A stretch of DNA of 64,000 nt, taken from contig NZ_SOQZ01000003.1 of the NCBI RefSeq assembly GCF_004366715.1, positions 191,001 through 255,000 of the forward strand, written 5' to 3'. The position numbers were made by a program, and so were the translations under genes. Origin of the DNA: Meridianimaribacter flavus (GTDB lineage Bacteria; Bacteroidota; Bacteroidia; Flavobacteriales; Flavobacteriaceae). The notes beneath the pieces are model-generated. The model made no database searches and was not told where the DNA came from. It saw only the letters and a list, made by a program, of their open reading frames with translations. The stretch's first letter is position 1, and each line of letters starts with the position of its first letter. Below, piece after piece: positions 45,615 to 53,841 of the stretch.

Positions 45615-45796
45615 ATAGAAGATGCAATTTGACTATTAATTTGAGGGAAATAATGGTTGACAACAACTAGCAAAAATAAATTGATATAGGTTGAATTAGT
45701 GGTAAACCATACTAGTTATGGTTGTTTTTAGAGTTTTTTTGTTAGTGGAAAGTGTCTGTTTATCTTGTGTAAGCAGGCATTTTCTTTTTTAAATTA

Positions 45797-45828
45797 AAAA
45801 AGCATTAAACTATTGTTTAATGCTTTTT
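45797..45828. terminator. Bidirectional terminator between receptor and anti-sigma genes
   Basis: Perfect stem AAAAAGCATTAAAC / GTTTAATGCTTTTT with loop TATT, 23 bases downstream of the anti-sigma stop on the minus strand and 183 bases after the receptor. A and T runs on both sides let it act in both directions. Confidence 0.85.
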
Positions 45829-45850
45829 GTTATATTCTAAAAGAGATTTT

Positions 45851-46660
45851 TTAAGGAGCAGATGGCGTAACAACACCAAGTGTATAAAGTTGTTCCATTG
45901 TTGGAGATTCGCTTCCACCTTCAGGTTCTAGTGTGATACCAAAAGCTTGACTTTCAAAAGTATTTGCTATAGTAAATATCTTGTTGTCATCAGTATTAAA
46001 ATCATCAATAGTACCTAAACTTTTTGGTGTTAATGGGTTTAAGGTTAACGACCATACTTGCCAAACTTTGCCTTCAGGTGCATTAGGTAATCCTTGAGCA
46101 TCTAAGTAAATGCTGTTGTCTGCTTTATTCCAGTATACTTTAGCATAAGCATTTTCAAACTCACCTTGTCCACCAAGTGGTACAGCAATGATGTCTTTAT
46201 CACGTAGTACGTTTAAAAGGTTTTTTGTTGCTGCAAGATCATTTTTAGCAGCTTCAATTTGCTCTTCTAAAAAGGCATTTTCAATATCAGCTGTAGTAAT
46301 ATCAGCTTCTAATTGCTTGTTTTGGTTTAGTGTCCACAGTAAACCAGCTCCTACAATAAGAGCAGCTGCCCAACCAGTATAAGTAAACCAATTATACTTA
46401 GGTTTAGTTATTGAAACAACCTTAACCTCGTTATCACCAAGGTTTAGTTTTTCTTTAATTATATTGAAAATATGAGAGCTAGATTTTGGCGATACAGCAC
46501 TTGTAAGCTTTATAACAGAAGCTTCAATTTCTAATACTTCCTGTAAAATTTCAGGATGCTTTAGCATAAGTTCATACACTTCTTTACTTTCTTTTTCAGA
46601 AAGTGATCCTGCAACGTAAAGTTCCAAAATTCCAGATTCTATGTATGCTTTAATATCCAT
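45851..46660 (-). CDS. Anti-sigma factor with RskA-type periplasmic domain
   Basis: 269 aa. Short cytoplasmic anti-sigma region (IESGILELYVAGSLSEKESKEVYELM), a membrane helix near residues 91-109 (FTYTGWAAALIVGAGLLWTL), a coiled stretch and a C-terminal anti-sigma-K domain (VWQVWSLTLNPLTPKSLGTIDDF, FGITLEPEGGSESPT). It would hold the neighbouring ECF factor at the membrane until a periplasmic signal. Directly adjoins the sigma gene. Confidence 0.87.
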   Translation of the reverse strand: MDIKAYIESGILELYVAGSLSEKESKEVYELMLKHPEILQEVLEIEASVIKLTSAVSPKSSSHIFNIIKEKLNLGDNEVKVVSITKPKYNWFTYTGWAAALIVGAGLLWTLNQNKQLEADITTADIENAFLEEQIEAAKNDLAATKNLLNVLRDKDIIAVPLGGQGEFENAYAKVYWNKADNSIYLDAQGLPNAPEGKVWQVWSLTLNPLTPKSLGTIDDFNTDDNKIFTIANTFESQAFGITLEPEGGSESPTMEQLYTLGVVTPSAP

Positions 46661-47191
46661 TTACTTTATTAACATTTCTCTTAATTCCTTAATGCAATTT
46701 CTGTTTCTTGTTTTTATAGTACCTATAGGCATTTCAAGTGTTTCAGAAGCTTCTTTTTGAGTGTAACCTTTAAAATAAAGTAGCTCAATAACTTTAATAC
46801 ACTTTTTGGCAAGTTTCTTTACATATTTTGAAATACCAATAGCATCAGTTTTGTCATTAAGGTTTTCATTGTTTTCCAAGATATCTACGAAAAATTCCGC
46901 ATCAAGGTTTTTCTTTGAGTTTTTAAATGCTTTTGACCTTGTTTTATCTATGGCTGCGTTTCTTGCAATGTTTAAAATCCAAGTAAAAAAACGTCCTTTT
47001 TCAGGTGAGTAGCTGCTAGAATTATGCCATACTTTTATAAAAACATCTTGCATAATTTCTTCAGCTATATCGTTGTCTCTAACAATGTTGTAGATAACTC
47101 CATGCATGCTTTCGCTATACATATTGTATAACGATTCAAATGCTTTTTCGTCTTTTTGTTGAAACTGAGATATAAGAGTTTCTAGTTGCAT
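46661..47191 (-). CDS. ECF RNA polymerase sigma factor
   Basis: 176 aa. Region 2: DNDIAEEIMQDVFIKVWHNSS and SPEKGRFFTWILNIARNAAIDKTRSK (-10 and core contacts); region 4: KKCIKVIELLYFKGYTQKEASETLEMPIGTIKTR (-35 helix-turn-helix). With the following anti-sigma it forms a two-gene operon on the minus strand. The regulon is unknown; the adjoining cluster with the DUF4331 genes is on the opposite strand. Confidence 0.9.
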   Translation of the reverse strand: MQLETLISQFQQKDEKAFESLYNMYSESMHGVIYNIVRDNDIAEEIMQDVFIKVWHNSSSYSPEKGRFFTWILNIARNAAIDKTRSKAFKNSKKNLDAEFFVDILENNENLNDKTDAIGISKYVKKLAKKCIKVIELLYFKGYTQKEASETLEMPIGTIKTRNRNCIKELREMLIK

Positions 47192-47238
47192 TGTTTGGTT
47201 TTAAGAATACCGAAAATAGTGAATTTAAACCAAAGAAA

Positions 47239-47259
47239 AAAGCTACACGAGGTAGCTTT
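47239..47259 (-). terminator. Terminator after superoxide dismutase
   Basis: Stem AAAGCTAC / GTAGCTTT with loop ACGAG, followed on the minus strand by a T-rich tract; 28 bases after the sodC stop. Confidence 0.8.
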
Positions 47260-47286
47260 AAATCTTTATTGAGTATTTAAATTTTG

Positions 47287-47907
47287 TTATTCGATAATTC
47301 CTCCACAGCTTACTCTACTGCCTGCAGCTCCAGATGGTTGAGAGGTAAAGTCGTCTGTTCCTTGGTGAACAATAACAGCTTTTCCTAAAATGTCTTTAGT
47401 GTCATCGCCACAGCCAATACACCATTGGTCAGTACTAAAAGTAACGGTTCCTTTTCCGTTTGCGTTAGCACTAAAGTTTCCTATGTCTCCTTTATGGTAC
47501 CCTTTGTCGTCTCCCCATTTTCCATGAGGTTGAGCAGTTGGGTTCCAGTGACCACCTGTTGAGGTTCCATCTGCTGATGAACAATCGGCTTTTTCATGAA
47601 GGTGAATAGCGTGAGAACCTTCAGTTAAACCATCAAAAACAGCAATCATAGTAACAACACCTTTTTCCTCTTTAAAAAGAGCATTACCAGTAACATTACT
47701 TTCGCTTTTAGCTTCAAGTTTTACAGTTACTTTTTTTACTACATCAGTTGGAACGTAAGGCTCTGAGGTTGTTTTTTTGGTTTCGGTAGCTGTAGGAGTT
47801 TCGGTTTCTACATTGTCTGTTGCTGTTTCAGTTTCTTTTTTATCGCTTTTACAAGAAATATTGAAACTTAATACTAATGCAACTATAATAAGAAGTGTTT
47901 TTTTCAT
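47287..47907 (-). CDS. sodC: Cu/Zn superoxide dismutase, lipoprotein
   Basis: 206 aa with lipoprotein signal (LVLSFNISCKSDKK). Linker rich in Thr/Glu until residue 60. The Cu/Zn domain has HAIHLHEKADC (two Cu His and the first Cys of the disulfide), GGHWNP (bridging His), HGKWGDDKGYHKGDIGN (zinc His/Asp), VIVHQGTDDF (last Cu His) and GSRVSCGG (second Cys, Arg at the substrate gate). It removes superoxide at the outer membrane or periplasm. An extra CIGC pair before DDTKDIL lies in the loop upstream of the last Cu His, possibly an added disulfide. Divergent from hemN. Confidence 0.92.
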   Translation of the reverse strand: MKKTLLIIVALVLSFNISCKSDKKETETATDNVETETPTATETKKTTSEPYVPTDVVKKVTVKLEAKSESNVTGNALFKEEKGVVTMIAVFDGLTEGSHAIHLHEKADCSSADGTSTGGHWNPTAQPHGKWGDDKGYHKGDIGNFSANANGKGTVTFSTDQWCIGCGDDTKDILGKAVIVHQGTDDFTSQPSGAAGSRVSCGGIIE

Positions 47908-47984
47908 TTTGAATTTAGGTTTTTAAATGAATAGTGAAGGTAAGCATTATTTCAAATAAATTAAAACAATAGCTAACTTTTATA

Positions 47985-48027
47985 TGATAAATGTCATAGT
48001 ATAACTGTTGTTGTGCGTCTACCTTTG
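47985..48027 (+). promoter_or_regulatory. Fnr-type box and -7 element of hemN
   Basis: Box TGATAAATGTCA at 47985-47996 (ATGAT/GTCAT palindrome), then 23 bases, then TACCTTTG (48020-48027), a perfect -7 element; no TTG -33 element is seen. The box centre is about 40 bases before the predicted start of transcription, the place of class II Fnr activation. The hemN start lies 19 bases further on. Confidence 0.75.
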
Positions 48028-48045
48028 AAGTATAAAATTACATAA

Positions 48046-49413
48046 ATGAATCATAACGAATTAATACGCAAGTACAACATACCAGGACCAAGATATACAA
48101 GCTATCCAACTGTACCATTTTGGGATATGGATACATTTTCTCTCAAGCAATGGAAAGCCTCAACACAGCAATCGTTTGTTGAGAGTAATAACAGCGAAGG
48201 GATTAGTCTTTATATTCATTTGCCTTTTTGTGAAAGTTTATGCACATTTTGTGGTTGCAATAAACGAGTCACCAAGCGTCATGAAGTAGAATCTCCTTAT
48301 ATAACTGCACTTTTAAAAGAATGGCAATTGTACTGTAATTTGTTTGAGAGTAAACCTGTAATTAAAGAATTGCATTTAGGTGGAGGCACACCAACTTTTT
48401 TTTCGTCTCAAAACTTAGAGCGGTTAATTGAAGGAATTACCCGAAAAGCAGTTTTGGCAGACCATTATGAGTTTAGTTTTGAAGGACATCCAAACAATAC
48501 TACAAGAGAGCATTTACAAACACTTTTTAACCTAGGATTTAGACGAGTGAGTTTTGGAGTTCAGGATTATAATGAAACAGTTCAAAAAGCAATACATAGA
48601 ATTCAGCCATTCGAAAATGTAAAATATGTGACTGAAACCGCAAGAGAAATAGGATATACAAGCATAGGACACGATATTATTTTTGGGCTTCCGTTTCAAA
48701 CAGTTGAGCATATTAAAGAAACCATTGAAAAAACAAAACAGCTAATGCCAGATCGAATAGCATTTTATAGCTATGCGCATACGCCATGGATAAAAGGTAA
48801 TGGTCAAAGAGGTTTTAATGATGCCGATTTGCCAAAAGCCGAAGACAAGCGATTGCAATATGAAATAGGTAAAGATATGCTTAATGTAGCAGGATATTCT
48901 GAAATAGGAATGGATCACTTTGCATTGCCAACAGACACCTTATATGAAGCTATGACAACACAAAAACTACATAGAAATTTTATGGGTTATACAGCTTCAA
49001 AAACTCAAATGATGATAGGACTAGGTGTGTCGTCAATTAGCGACAGTTGGTATGGTTTTGCTCAAAATGTAAAAGGTATTGAAGAGTATTATCATTTAAT
49101 TGAAGAAGGGATTATTCCTGTATTTAAAGGACATATATTAAATGAAGAAGATTTAGTTATTAGACAACATATTCTTAATTTAATGTGTCACTATAAAACC
49201 TCATGGAAATGTGAGTCGTTAAAGCTTAATGATTTAGAATCAATTAAAGCTAAATTATCTGAAATGATAAAAGACGAGTTACTAATACTAGAAAATGAAG
49301 GTTTAAAGGTTACTAAAAAGGGAAAGCCTTTTGTGCGCAATATCTGTATGGCATTTGATGTGTTGTTGCGACGAAAACAACCTGAAAAACAATTGTTTTC
49401 TATGACAATTTAA
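48046..49413 (+). CDS. hemN: Oxygen-independent coproporphyrinogen III oxidase
   Basis: 455 aa, radical-SAM enzyme converting coproporphyrinogen III to protoporphyrinogen IX without oxygen. LPFCESLCTFCGC gives the CxxxCxxC cluster motif plus the fourth Cys typical of HemN; LGGGTPTFF and the SFGVQDYN stretch are conserved SAM-binding parts, and IGMDHFALPTDTLYEA is the tail typical of true HemN rather than HemW. Length agrees with the family. Expressed under low oxygen as suggested by the upstream Fnr-type box. Heme supply fits the cbb3 oxidase cluster next door. Confidence 0.95.
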   Translation: MNHNELIRKYNIPGPRYTSYPTVPFWDMDTFSLKQWKASTQQSFVESNNSEGISLYIHLPFCESLCTFCGCNKRVTKRHEVESPYITALLKEWQLYCNLFESKPVIKELHLGGGTPTFFSSQNLERLIEGITRKAVLADHYEFSFEGHPNNTTREHLQTLFNLGFRRVSFGVQDYNETVQKAIHRIQPFENVKYVTETAREIGYTSIGHDIIFGLPFQTVEHIKETIEKTKQLMPDRIAFYSYAHTPWIKGNGQRGFNDADLPKAEDKRLQYEIGKDMLNVAGYSEIGMDHFALPTDTLYEAMTTQKLHRNFMGYTASKTQMMIGLGVSSISDSWYGFAQNVKGIEEYYHLIEEGIIPVFKGHILNEEDLVIRQHILNLMCHYKTSWKCESLKLNDLESIKAKLSEMIKDELLILENEGLKVTKKGKPFVRNICMAFDVLLRRKQPEKQLFSMTI

Positions 49414-49502
49414 TAACCTTAAAAACTTGTGAAACACATAAAAAAGTTGTAAATTAATACTTACAAAAAACACAAAATTTAACCTTTAAAAACACCCTAA
49501 AA

Positions 49503-50333
49503 ATGAAAAAAATAATAGTTCCAATAGACTTTTCTGAACACTCTGAATATGCTTTAGAAGCTGCTGCTGTAATGGCAAAACAAAATCATGGAGAGGTTTT
49601 GGCGTTACACATGTTGGAGCTTTCTGATGCAGTTTTAACCAAAGGAAGTCTAGAACAAGGAGAAGAAGCTATTTTTTATTTAAAACTAGCTGAAAAACGA
49701 TTTGAAGAATTTTTAGATAAAGACTATCTAAAAGGTGTAACTGTAACTCCAATTGTTAAACACTTTAAGGTGTTTAGTGAAGTGAGTCAAGTAGCACAAG
49801 ACCATAGTGCAGATTTAATAGTAATGGGATCGCATGGTACTAGCGGCTTATCCGAAATATTTGTAGGTTCAAATACTGAGAAGGTGGTAAGACATTCTGA
49901 AATTCCTGTTTTGGTTTTAAAAAACAAGTTAGAATCTACTGCTTTTAAAAATGTATTGTTTGCAACAGATTTCTCTAAAGAATCTATAGATGTTTACAAA
50001 ACAGCAATTAATAAATTTGAAGGTATGGGAGCAAAAGTGCATTTGGTTTATGTAAATACTCCTGGCAAGTTTTTGAATTCTACCGAAATGAGGCAAAAAG
50101 TATCCGGTTTTTTAACAGCTGCAACAGGCAATACAGATGCAATGTCGCAAACAACTTTTGTATCAGATTATACAGTTGAATCTGGTATTTTAAATCATGC
50201 TAATGCTATTAATGCCGATTTAATTGCTGTAGCAACACATGGTAGAAAAGGGATTACACATTTCTTTGAAGGCAGTATTTCTGAAGATATTGCAAACCAC
50301 GCAATACTACCAGTAATGACATTTAAAATCTAA
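49503..50333 (+). CDS. Universal stress protein, tandem Usp domains
   Basis: 276 aa, two Usp domains (1-145, 148-276). The ATP loops are VMGSHGTSGLSEIFVGSNTEK in the first and THGRKGITHFFEGS in the second, so both halves may bind ATP. Cytoplasmic. A 20-base inverted repeat (TTGTAA-N8-TTACAA at 49447-49466) lies upstream. In other bacteria such proteins rise on oxygen limitation; neighbours hemN and cco genes suggest the same, though no Fnr-type box was seen before this gene. Confidence 0.9.
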   Translation: MKKIIVPIDFSEHSEYALEAAAVMAKQNHGEVLALHMLELSDAVLTKGSLEQGEEAIFYLKLAEKRFEEFLDKDYLKGVTVTPIVKHFKVFSEVSQVAQDHSADLIVMGSHGTSGLSEIFVGSNTEKVVRHSEIPVLVLKNKLESTAFKNVLFATDFSKESIDVYKTAINKFEGMGAKVHLVYVNTPGKFLNSTEMRQKVSGFLTAATGNTDAMSQTTFVSDYTVESGILNHANAINADLIAVATHGRKGITHFFEGSISEDIANHAILPVMTFKI

Positions 50334-50356
50334 TATACTTATATCTTACTTTGGTA

Positions 50357-51169
50357 TTAATTATGAACAATCAGTAAGGGCAAGTTTAAGCTCTTACTGA
50401 TTTTTGTTGTTGAAGACTCAGAGATTAAACGCTTTAAGAAGCTTTCTTTTTCAATTATTAGTCCAACTAAATCAATTTCATTTAACTGCTGGTATGTCAT
50501 TACAGCATCAGGTAGAGCAACATTTTTAATAATGTTATAAGTGTAGTTTACTGCCTTTTCTTCAAGATGGAGTTTATCACTTTCGGCTAAAGTATCATCA
50601 TTGTCAATTCTTAGCACATGAATATTTGTGTGTTTTAAATCTATAAACTTTAGTAATCTGTCAAACTCGCTAGTATTTAACTTATCTGACTCATCTAATG
50701 GAATTAAAACATTTTTAATATTTTGATAGTGAAACTCCTCAGGAACAATTAAATTAGGGTGTTCAATATTTCTGATAATTTTAAGCGTATTAGAACCAAA
50801 AACAGTTTCCATTAAGCTTGTAGCTCCATCATAACCAGCAACTATTAAATCAATAGTATTCAATTCGATAGATTGAGATATGGCACTTAGTAAATCGTCA
50901 TAATCTATAATGGTTGAAAATTGATGCTGCTTGTATTCATCTGTAAGTTTAGATTTATAATGTTCTAACTCTTGTTTTTCGTCTTTTATAATAGCATCAA
51001 AAACAGTATCGCTGCTGCTTGTCATTAAATCGTCCATTATAAAATTTCCAGACTTATACACATACATTAAGAAAAAGTGACAAGGGCTGGAGTTAAAGTG
51101 AGACAACGCATAGCTAATAGCATTATTTGCACTTTTAGAAAAATCGGTAAGAAGAAGAATGTTTTTCAT
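50357..51169 (-). CDS. Universal stress protein, tandem Usp domains (second degenerate)
   Basis: 270 aa. The first domain begins MKNILLLTDFSKSANNAISY and has AGYDGATSLMETVFGSNTLK, an altered ATP loop lacking the usual GxxG. The second half (KNVLIPLDESDKLNTSEFD) ends SFLKRLISESSTTKISKSLNLPLLIVHN and lacks the classic ATP loop. Probably a non-ATP or scaffold type. It converges on the first Usp gene; their stops are 23 bases apart, and the terminator hairpin of the plus-strand neighbour lies in its last codons. Confidence 0.85.
   Translation of the reverse strand: MKNILLLTDFSKSANNAISYALSHFNSSPCHFFLMYVYKSGNFIMDDLMTSSSDTVFDAIIKDEKQELEHYKSKLTDEYKQHQFSTIIDYDDLLSAISQSIELNTIDLIVAGYDGATSLMETVFGSNTLKIIRNIEHPNLIVPEEFHYQNIKNVLIPLDESDKLNTSEFDRLLKFIDLKHTNIHVLRIDNDDTLAESDKLHLEEKAVNYTYNIIKNVALPDAVMTYQQLNEIDLVGLIIEKESFLKRLISESSTTKISKSLNLPLLIVHN
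50369..50405 (+). terminator. Terminator hairpin lying inside the end of the convergent Usp gene
   Basis: Stem AATCAGTAAG / CTTACTGATT, extendable with G-T pairing, followed by TTTTT on the plus strand. It starts 36 bases after the plus-strand Usp stop and falls in the last codons of the minus-strand Usp gene. Confidence 0.65.
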
Positions 51170-51188
51170 AGTATACTACCTCGTTTAA

Positions 51189-51196
51189 CAAAGATA
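51189..51196 (-). promoter_or_regulatory. -7 element of the second Usp gene
   Basis: TATCTTTG on the minus strand, a perfect TAnnTTTG match, ends 20 bases before the start codon at 51169. No Fnr-type box sits 23 bases before it, so this promoter seems separately controlled. Confidence 0.5.
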
Positions 51197-51240
51197 CAGT
51201 TTTATAACTCAATGTGCTTATTGTGAGTGCTTTAATTGTC

Positions 51241-51942
51241 TTAATGGCAGTTAATGTTTCCTGAAACCATTTCTACAACAAGAGTAGGAGATATGTAAGG
51301 AATTCCTAATCCTAAACCTCTTAAAATAAATAACACACCAATAATAACTACAAAAACAGGAATCGCTTTTTGTATTCGTTGTTTAATAGTTGTGTTTAAA
51401 AATTTTCCTAAATAAATAGCACTTGTCATTAAAGGAACAGTCCCTAAACCAAAAAGAGCCATATACATAGCACCTTGTGTAATGGTGCTACTTACTAAAC
51501 TCCCAAAAACAGCCATATAAACTAATCCGCAAGGTAAAAACCCATTTAAAAATCCAATAGTTAAAAAAGTGTCTGCAGTTTTCTTTTTTAAGGCACTACC
51601 TAGTTCACTTTTTACTTTTGAAATTACTTTGTGTAACGGTTTTGATAAGTTGTATTTGCTAAACGTTTTGTAGGGTAATAAAACCACAACAATCATTAAT
51701 ACACCAATGCATATTGAAAGTTGTTGCTGTAAACCAAAGATGTAGAGGTTTTTACCAATAAGCCCAAAAATTAGCCCTATTGTGCTATATGCTAACAGTC
51801 TTCCAATGTGGTAGGTTGTAATTTGGCTTATTTTTTTTACGGAATTACTTCTGTCAACAGGTAACATAAAGGCAATAGGACCACACATACCAACACAGTG
51901 AAAGCTACCTAATAGACCTAATATGAATGCAGACCAAAGCAT
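51241..51942 (-). CDS. Sulfite exporter TauE/SafE family (CcoA/DsbD-2-like) membrane protein of the cbb3 cluster
   Basis: 233 aa with six hydrophobic helices. LLGSFHCVGMCGPIAFMLP near residue 10 is the signature with HxxxxCxP residues that may bind copper, and GFLNGFLPCGLVYMA is the second, duplicated motif. Last gene of the cco operon, one base after ccoH. This family often accompanies cbb3 oxidase genes and is suspected of copper handling during assembly; not a proven sulfite exporter. Ends in GNINCH with a possible metal-binding Cys-His. Confidence 0.8.
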   Translation of the reverse strand: MLWSAFILGLLGSFHCVGMCGPIAFMLPVDRSNSVKKISQITTYHIGRLLAYSTIGLIFGLIGKNLYIFGLQQQLSICIGVLMIVVVLLPYKTFSKYNLSKPLHKVISKVKSELGSALKKKTADTFLTIGFLNGFLPCGLVYMAVFGSLVSSTITQGAMYMALFGLGTVPLMTSAIYLGKFLNTTIKQRIQKAIPVFVVIIGVLFILRGLGLGIPYISPTLVVEMVSGNINCH

Positions 51943-52389
51943 TTAGTAAACAATTTCTTTTTTAAAACGATAAGGAATTTCGTTATATTCCCAATCAATA
52001 GTAATGTTCCAACGACCACCTAACAAACGGTTGTCAGGTACGAGCAAATTGTGGTTTGATAAAGAAATTGGTGTTTCAAAATCAAATTGCTTGTTAGATG
52101 GTCTATATAGGAACACTTTTCCGGTTATTTTTGATGCATCAAGATCTTCCGGAAAGCTTATTAATAAACCTGTATCAGTTTTTTTGTAGGTAATATTATG
52201 TTTTAGCTGAGCAGCGTTTTTTTCTTTGTTTATATTTTTTTGAAGTTCTAATTCTTGTTTATAATAATCTTCAGTAACTAAATCATGATCATACTTATCA
52301 TTTGTACTCATGGTAACAACAAAGTACATGATAAAACCAATGAAGCCAATAAATGCAAGTACAATTCCAGTTCCCCAATTAAATTTCAT
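51943..52389 (-). CDS. ccoH: FixH/CcoH family cbb3 oxidase assembly protein
   Basis: 148 aa: one N-terminal membrane helix (GIVLAFIGFIGFIMYFVV), then KYDHDLVTEDYYKQELELQKNI, the FixH motif where VxxDYYxxE lies, and a beta-rich periplasmic domain (GKVFLYRPSNKQFDF, LGGRWNITIDWEYN). It helps assembly of the cbb3 oxidase. 11 bases after ccoG and directly adjoining the TauE-like gene. Confidence 0.87.
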   Translation of the reverse strand: MKFNWGTGIVLAFIGFIGFIMYFVVTMSTNDKYDHDLVTEDYYKQELELQKNINKEKNAAQLKHNITYKKTDTGLLISFPEDLDASKITGKVFLYRPSNKQFDFETPISLSNHNLLVPDNRLLGGRWNITIDWEYNEIPYRFKKEIVY

Positions 52390-52400
52390 AACACTATTTT

Positions 52401-53831
52401 TTAATGATAACTTCTTGGTCCCAAAAAGTTAACTGTTGTAGTTTCTATAAATTTGTCGTGACTATACACATCTATTATAAGCTTGTTTTTATCACCTTTT
52501 AAATGGCTTTTATTTATTTCAATAAATAATGTGCCTTCTGCTAAACCTTGCTCAGGAACCATAAAATCTTTAGTTGTTGAAACAAGCTTTATCTCGCCCT
52601 CAAAATTTCTAAGTTTAAAACTTACATTATCAATTTTTTGAGTGGTTTTGTTTATGATTTTATAAGTAAACACATTGCTTATAATGTTGTTGTCTTTTTT
52701 CTCGTAAAGTTGTCCTGGTAGTCTAAGAATTCTAGCTTCAACATCATTTCTTAATAAGAGCATACCTATTAAAACTCCTGTTAAAATAGTTAGGACAGCT
52801 ATATAGCCTTTCATTCGGCTAGTAAGCTTAAAGGTTTCTTTTTTCTCAATTTCATCTTCACTAGCATAACGAATTAAGCCTTTTGGCAAATTAATGCTTT
52901 CCATGATATGGTCGCATTCGTCAATACAAGCAGTACAGTTTACACACTCTAGTTGTGTGCCATTTCTAATGTCAATTCCTGTAGGGCAAACATGCACACA
53001 TTGTAAGCAATCAATACAATCTCCATGTCCTAAAACAGTCCTATCTTCATTTTTTCTGAATTTTTTACGACCATTTTCACCTTCACCTCGCTTATGGTCG
53101 TAAGCAACAACTACCGATTTGTTGTCTAATAATACACCTTGTAGTCTTCCGTAAGGGCAAGCAATAATGCACACTTGCTCTCTAAACCATGCAAAAACAA
53201 AGTAGAATACAGCTGTAAAAATGAGTAATGGAAATAATGTTCCTAAATGCTCTTGAGGACCATCGATAATATATCTTAAAAGTTTATCGCTACCAATAAG
53301 GTACGCAAGAAAGATATTAGCTATTAAAAACGAGATGATCAAAAAGACAAACCACTTTAAAAGACGTTTTCTTATTTTTTCGGCATCCCACTTTTGTTTG
53401 TCTAGTTTACGTTGTTTGTTTCTGTCGCCATCAATCCAATACTCAATACGTCTAAAAACCATTTCCATAAAAATGGTTTGAGGGCAAATCCATCCACAAA
53501 ATATACGTCCAAAACCAACCGTAAAAAGTGTAACGAAAACGACACCAATAATCATTGAAATAACAAATAGGTGAAAGTCTTGAGGCCAAAAAGGAAACCC
53601 AAAAATGTTAAAGCGTCTTTCTAACACATTAAACATTAAAAACTGATTGCCATTTACTTTAATAAATGGAGCAGAGAACAAAAAGGCAAGCAAAAAGTAG
53701 CTAACTATTTTACGTCTTTCATAAAATTTACCGCTTGGTTTTTTTGGATAAATCCAAGCGCGCTTGCCTTCATCGGTAATAGTACCAATAGAGTCTCTAA
53801 AGTTTTCGTTATTTTGTGTTTGTTGGCTCAT
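52401..53831 (-). CDS. ccoG: Cytochrome c oxidase accessory protein CcoG
   Basis: 476 aa, with membrane helices and two [4Fe-4S] ferredoxin motifs: CIDCLQCVHVCPTGID and CVNCTACIDECDH. N-terminal GRIFCGWICPQTIF and CIIACPYGRLQG give further Cys pairs typical of this polyferredoxin-like family. The C-terminal 130 residues are an Ig-like periplasmic domain (EQGLAEGTLFIEINKSHLKG). CcoG reduces copper for cbb3 oxidase assembly. Operon spacing of about 10 bases to both sides. Confidence 0.93.
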   Translation of the reverse strand: MSQQTQNNENFRDSIGTITDEGKRAWIYPKKPSGKFYERRKIVSYFLLAFLFSAPFIKVNGNQFLMFNVLERRFNIFGFPFWPQDFHLFVISMIIGVVFVTLFTVGFGRIFCGWICPQTIFMEMVFRRIEYWIDGDRNKQRKLDKQKWDAEKIRKRLLKWFVFLIISFLIANIFLAYLIGSDKLLRYIIDGPQEHLGTLFPLLIFTAVFYFVFAWFREQVCIIACPYGRLQGVLLDNKSVVVAYDHKRGEGENGRKKFRKNEDRTVLGHGDCIDCLQCVHVCPTGIDIRNGTQLECVNCTACIDECDHIMESINLPKGLIRYASEDEIEKKETFKLTSRMKGYIAVLTILTGVLIGMLLLRNDVEARILRLPGQLYEKKDNNIISNVFTYKIINKTTQKIDNVSFKLRNFEGEIKLVSTTKDFMVPEQGLAEGTLFIEINKSHLKGDKNKLIIDVYSHDKFIETTTVNFLGPRSYH

Positions 53832-53841
53832 TAAGCAACGT

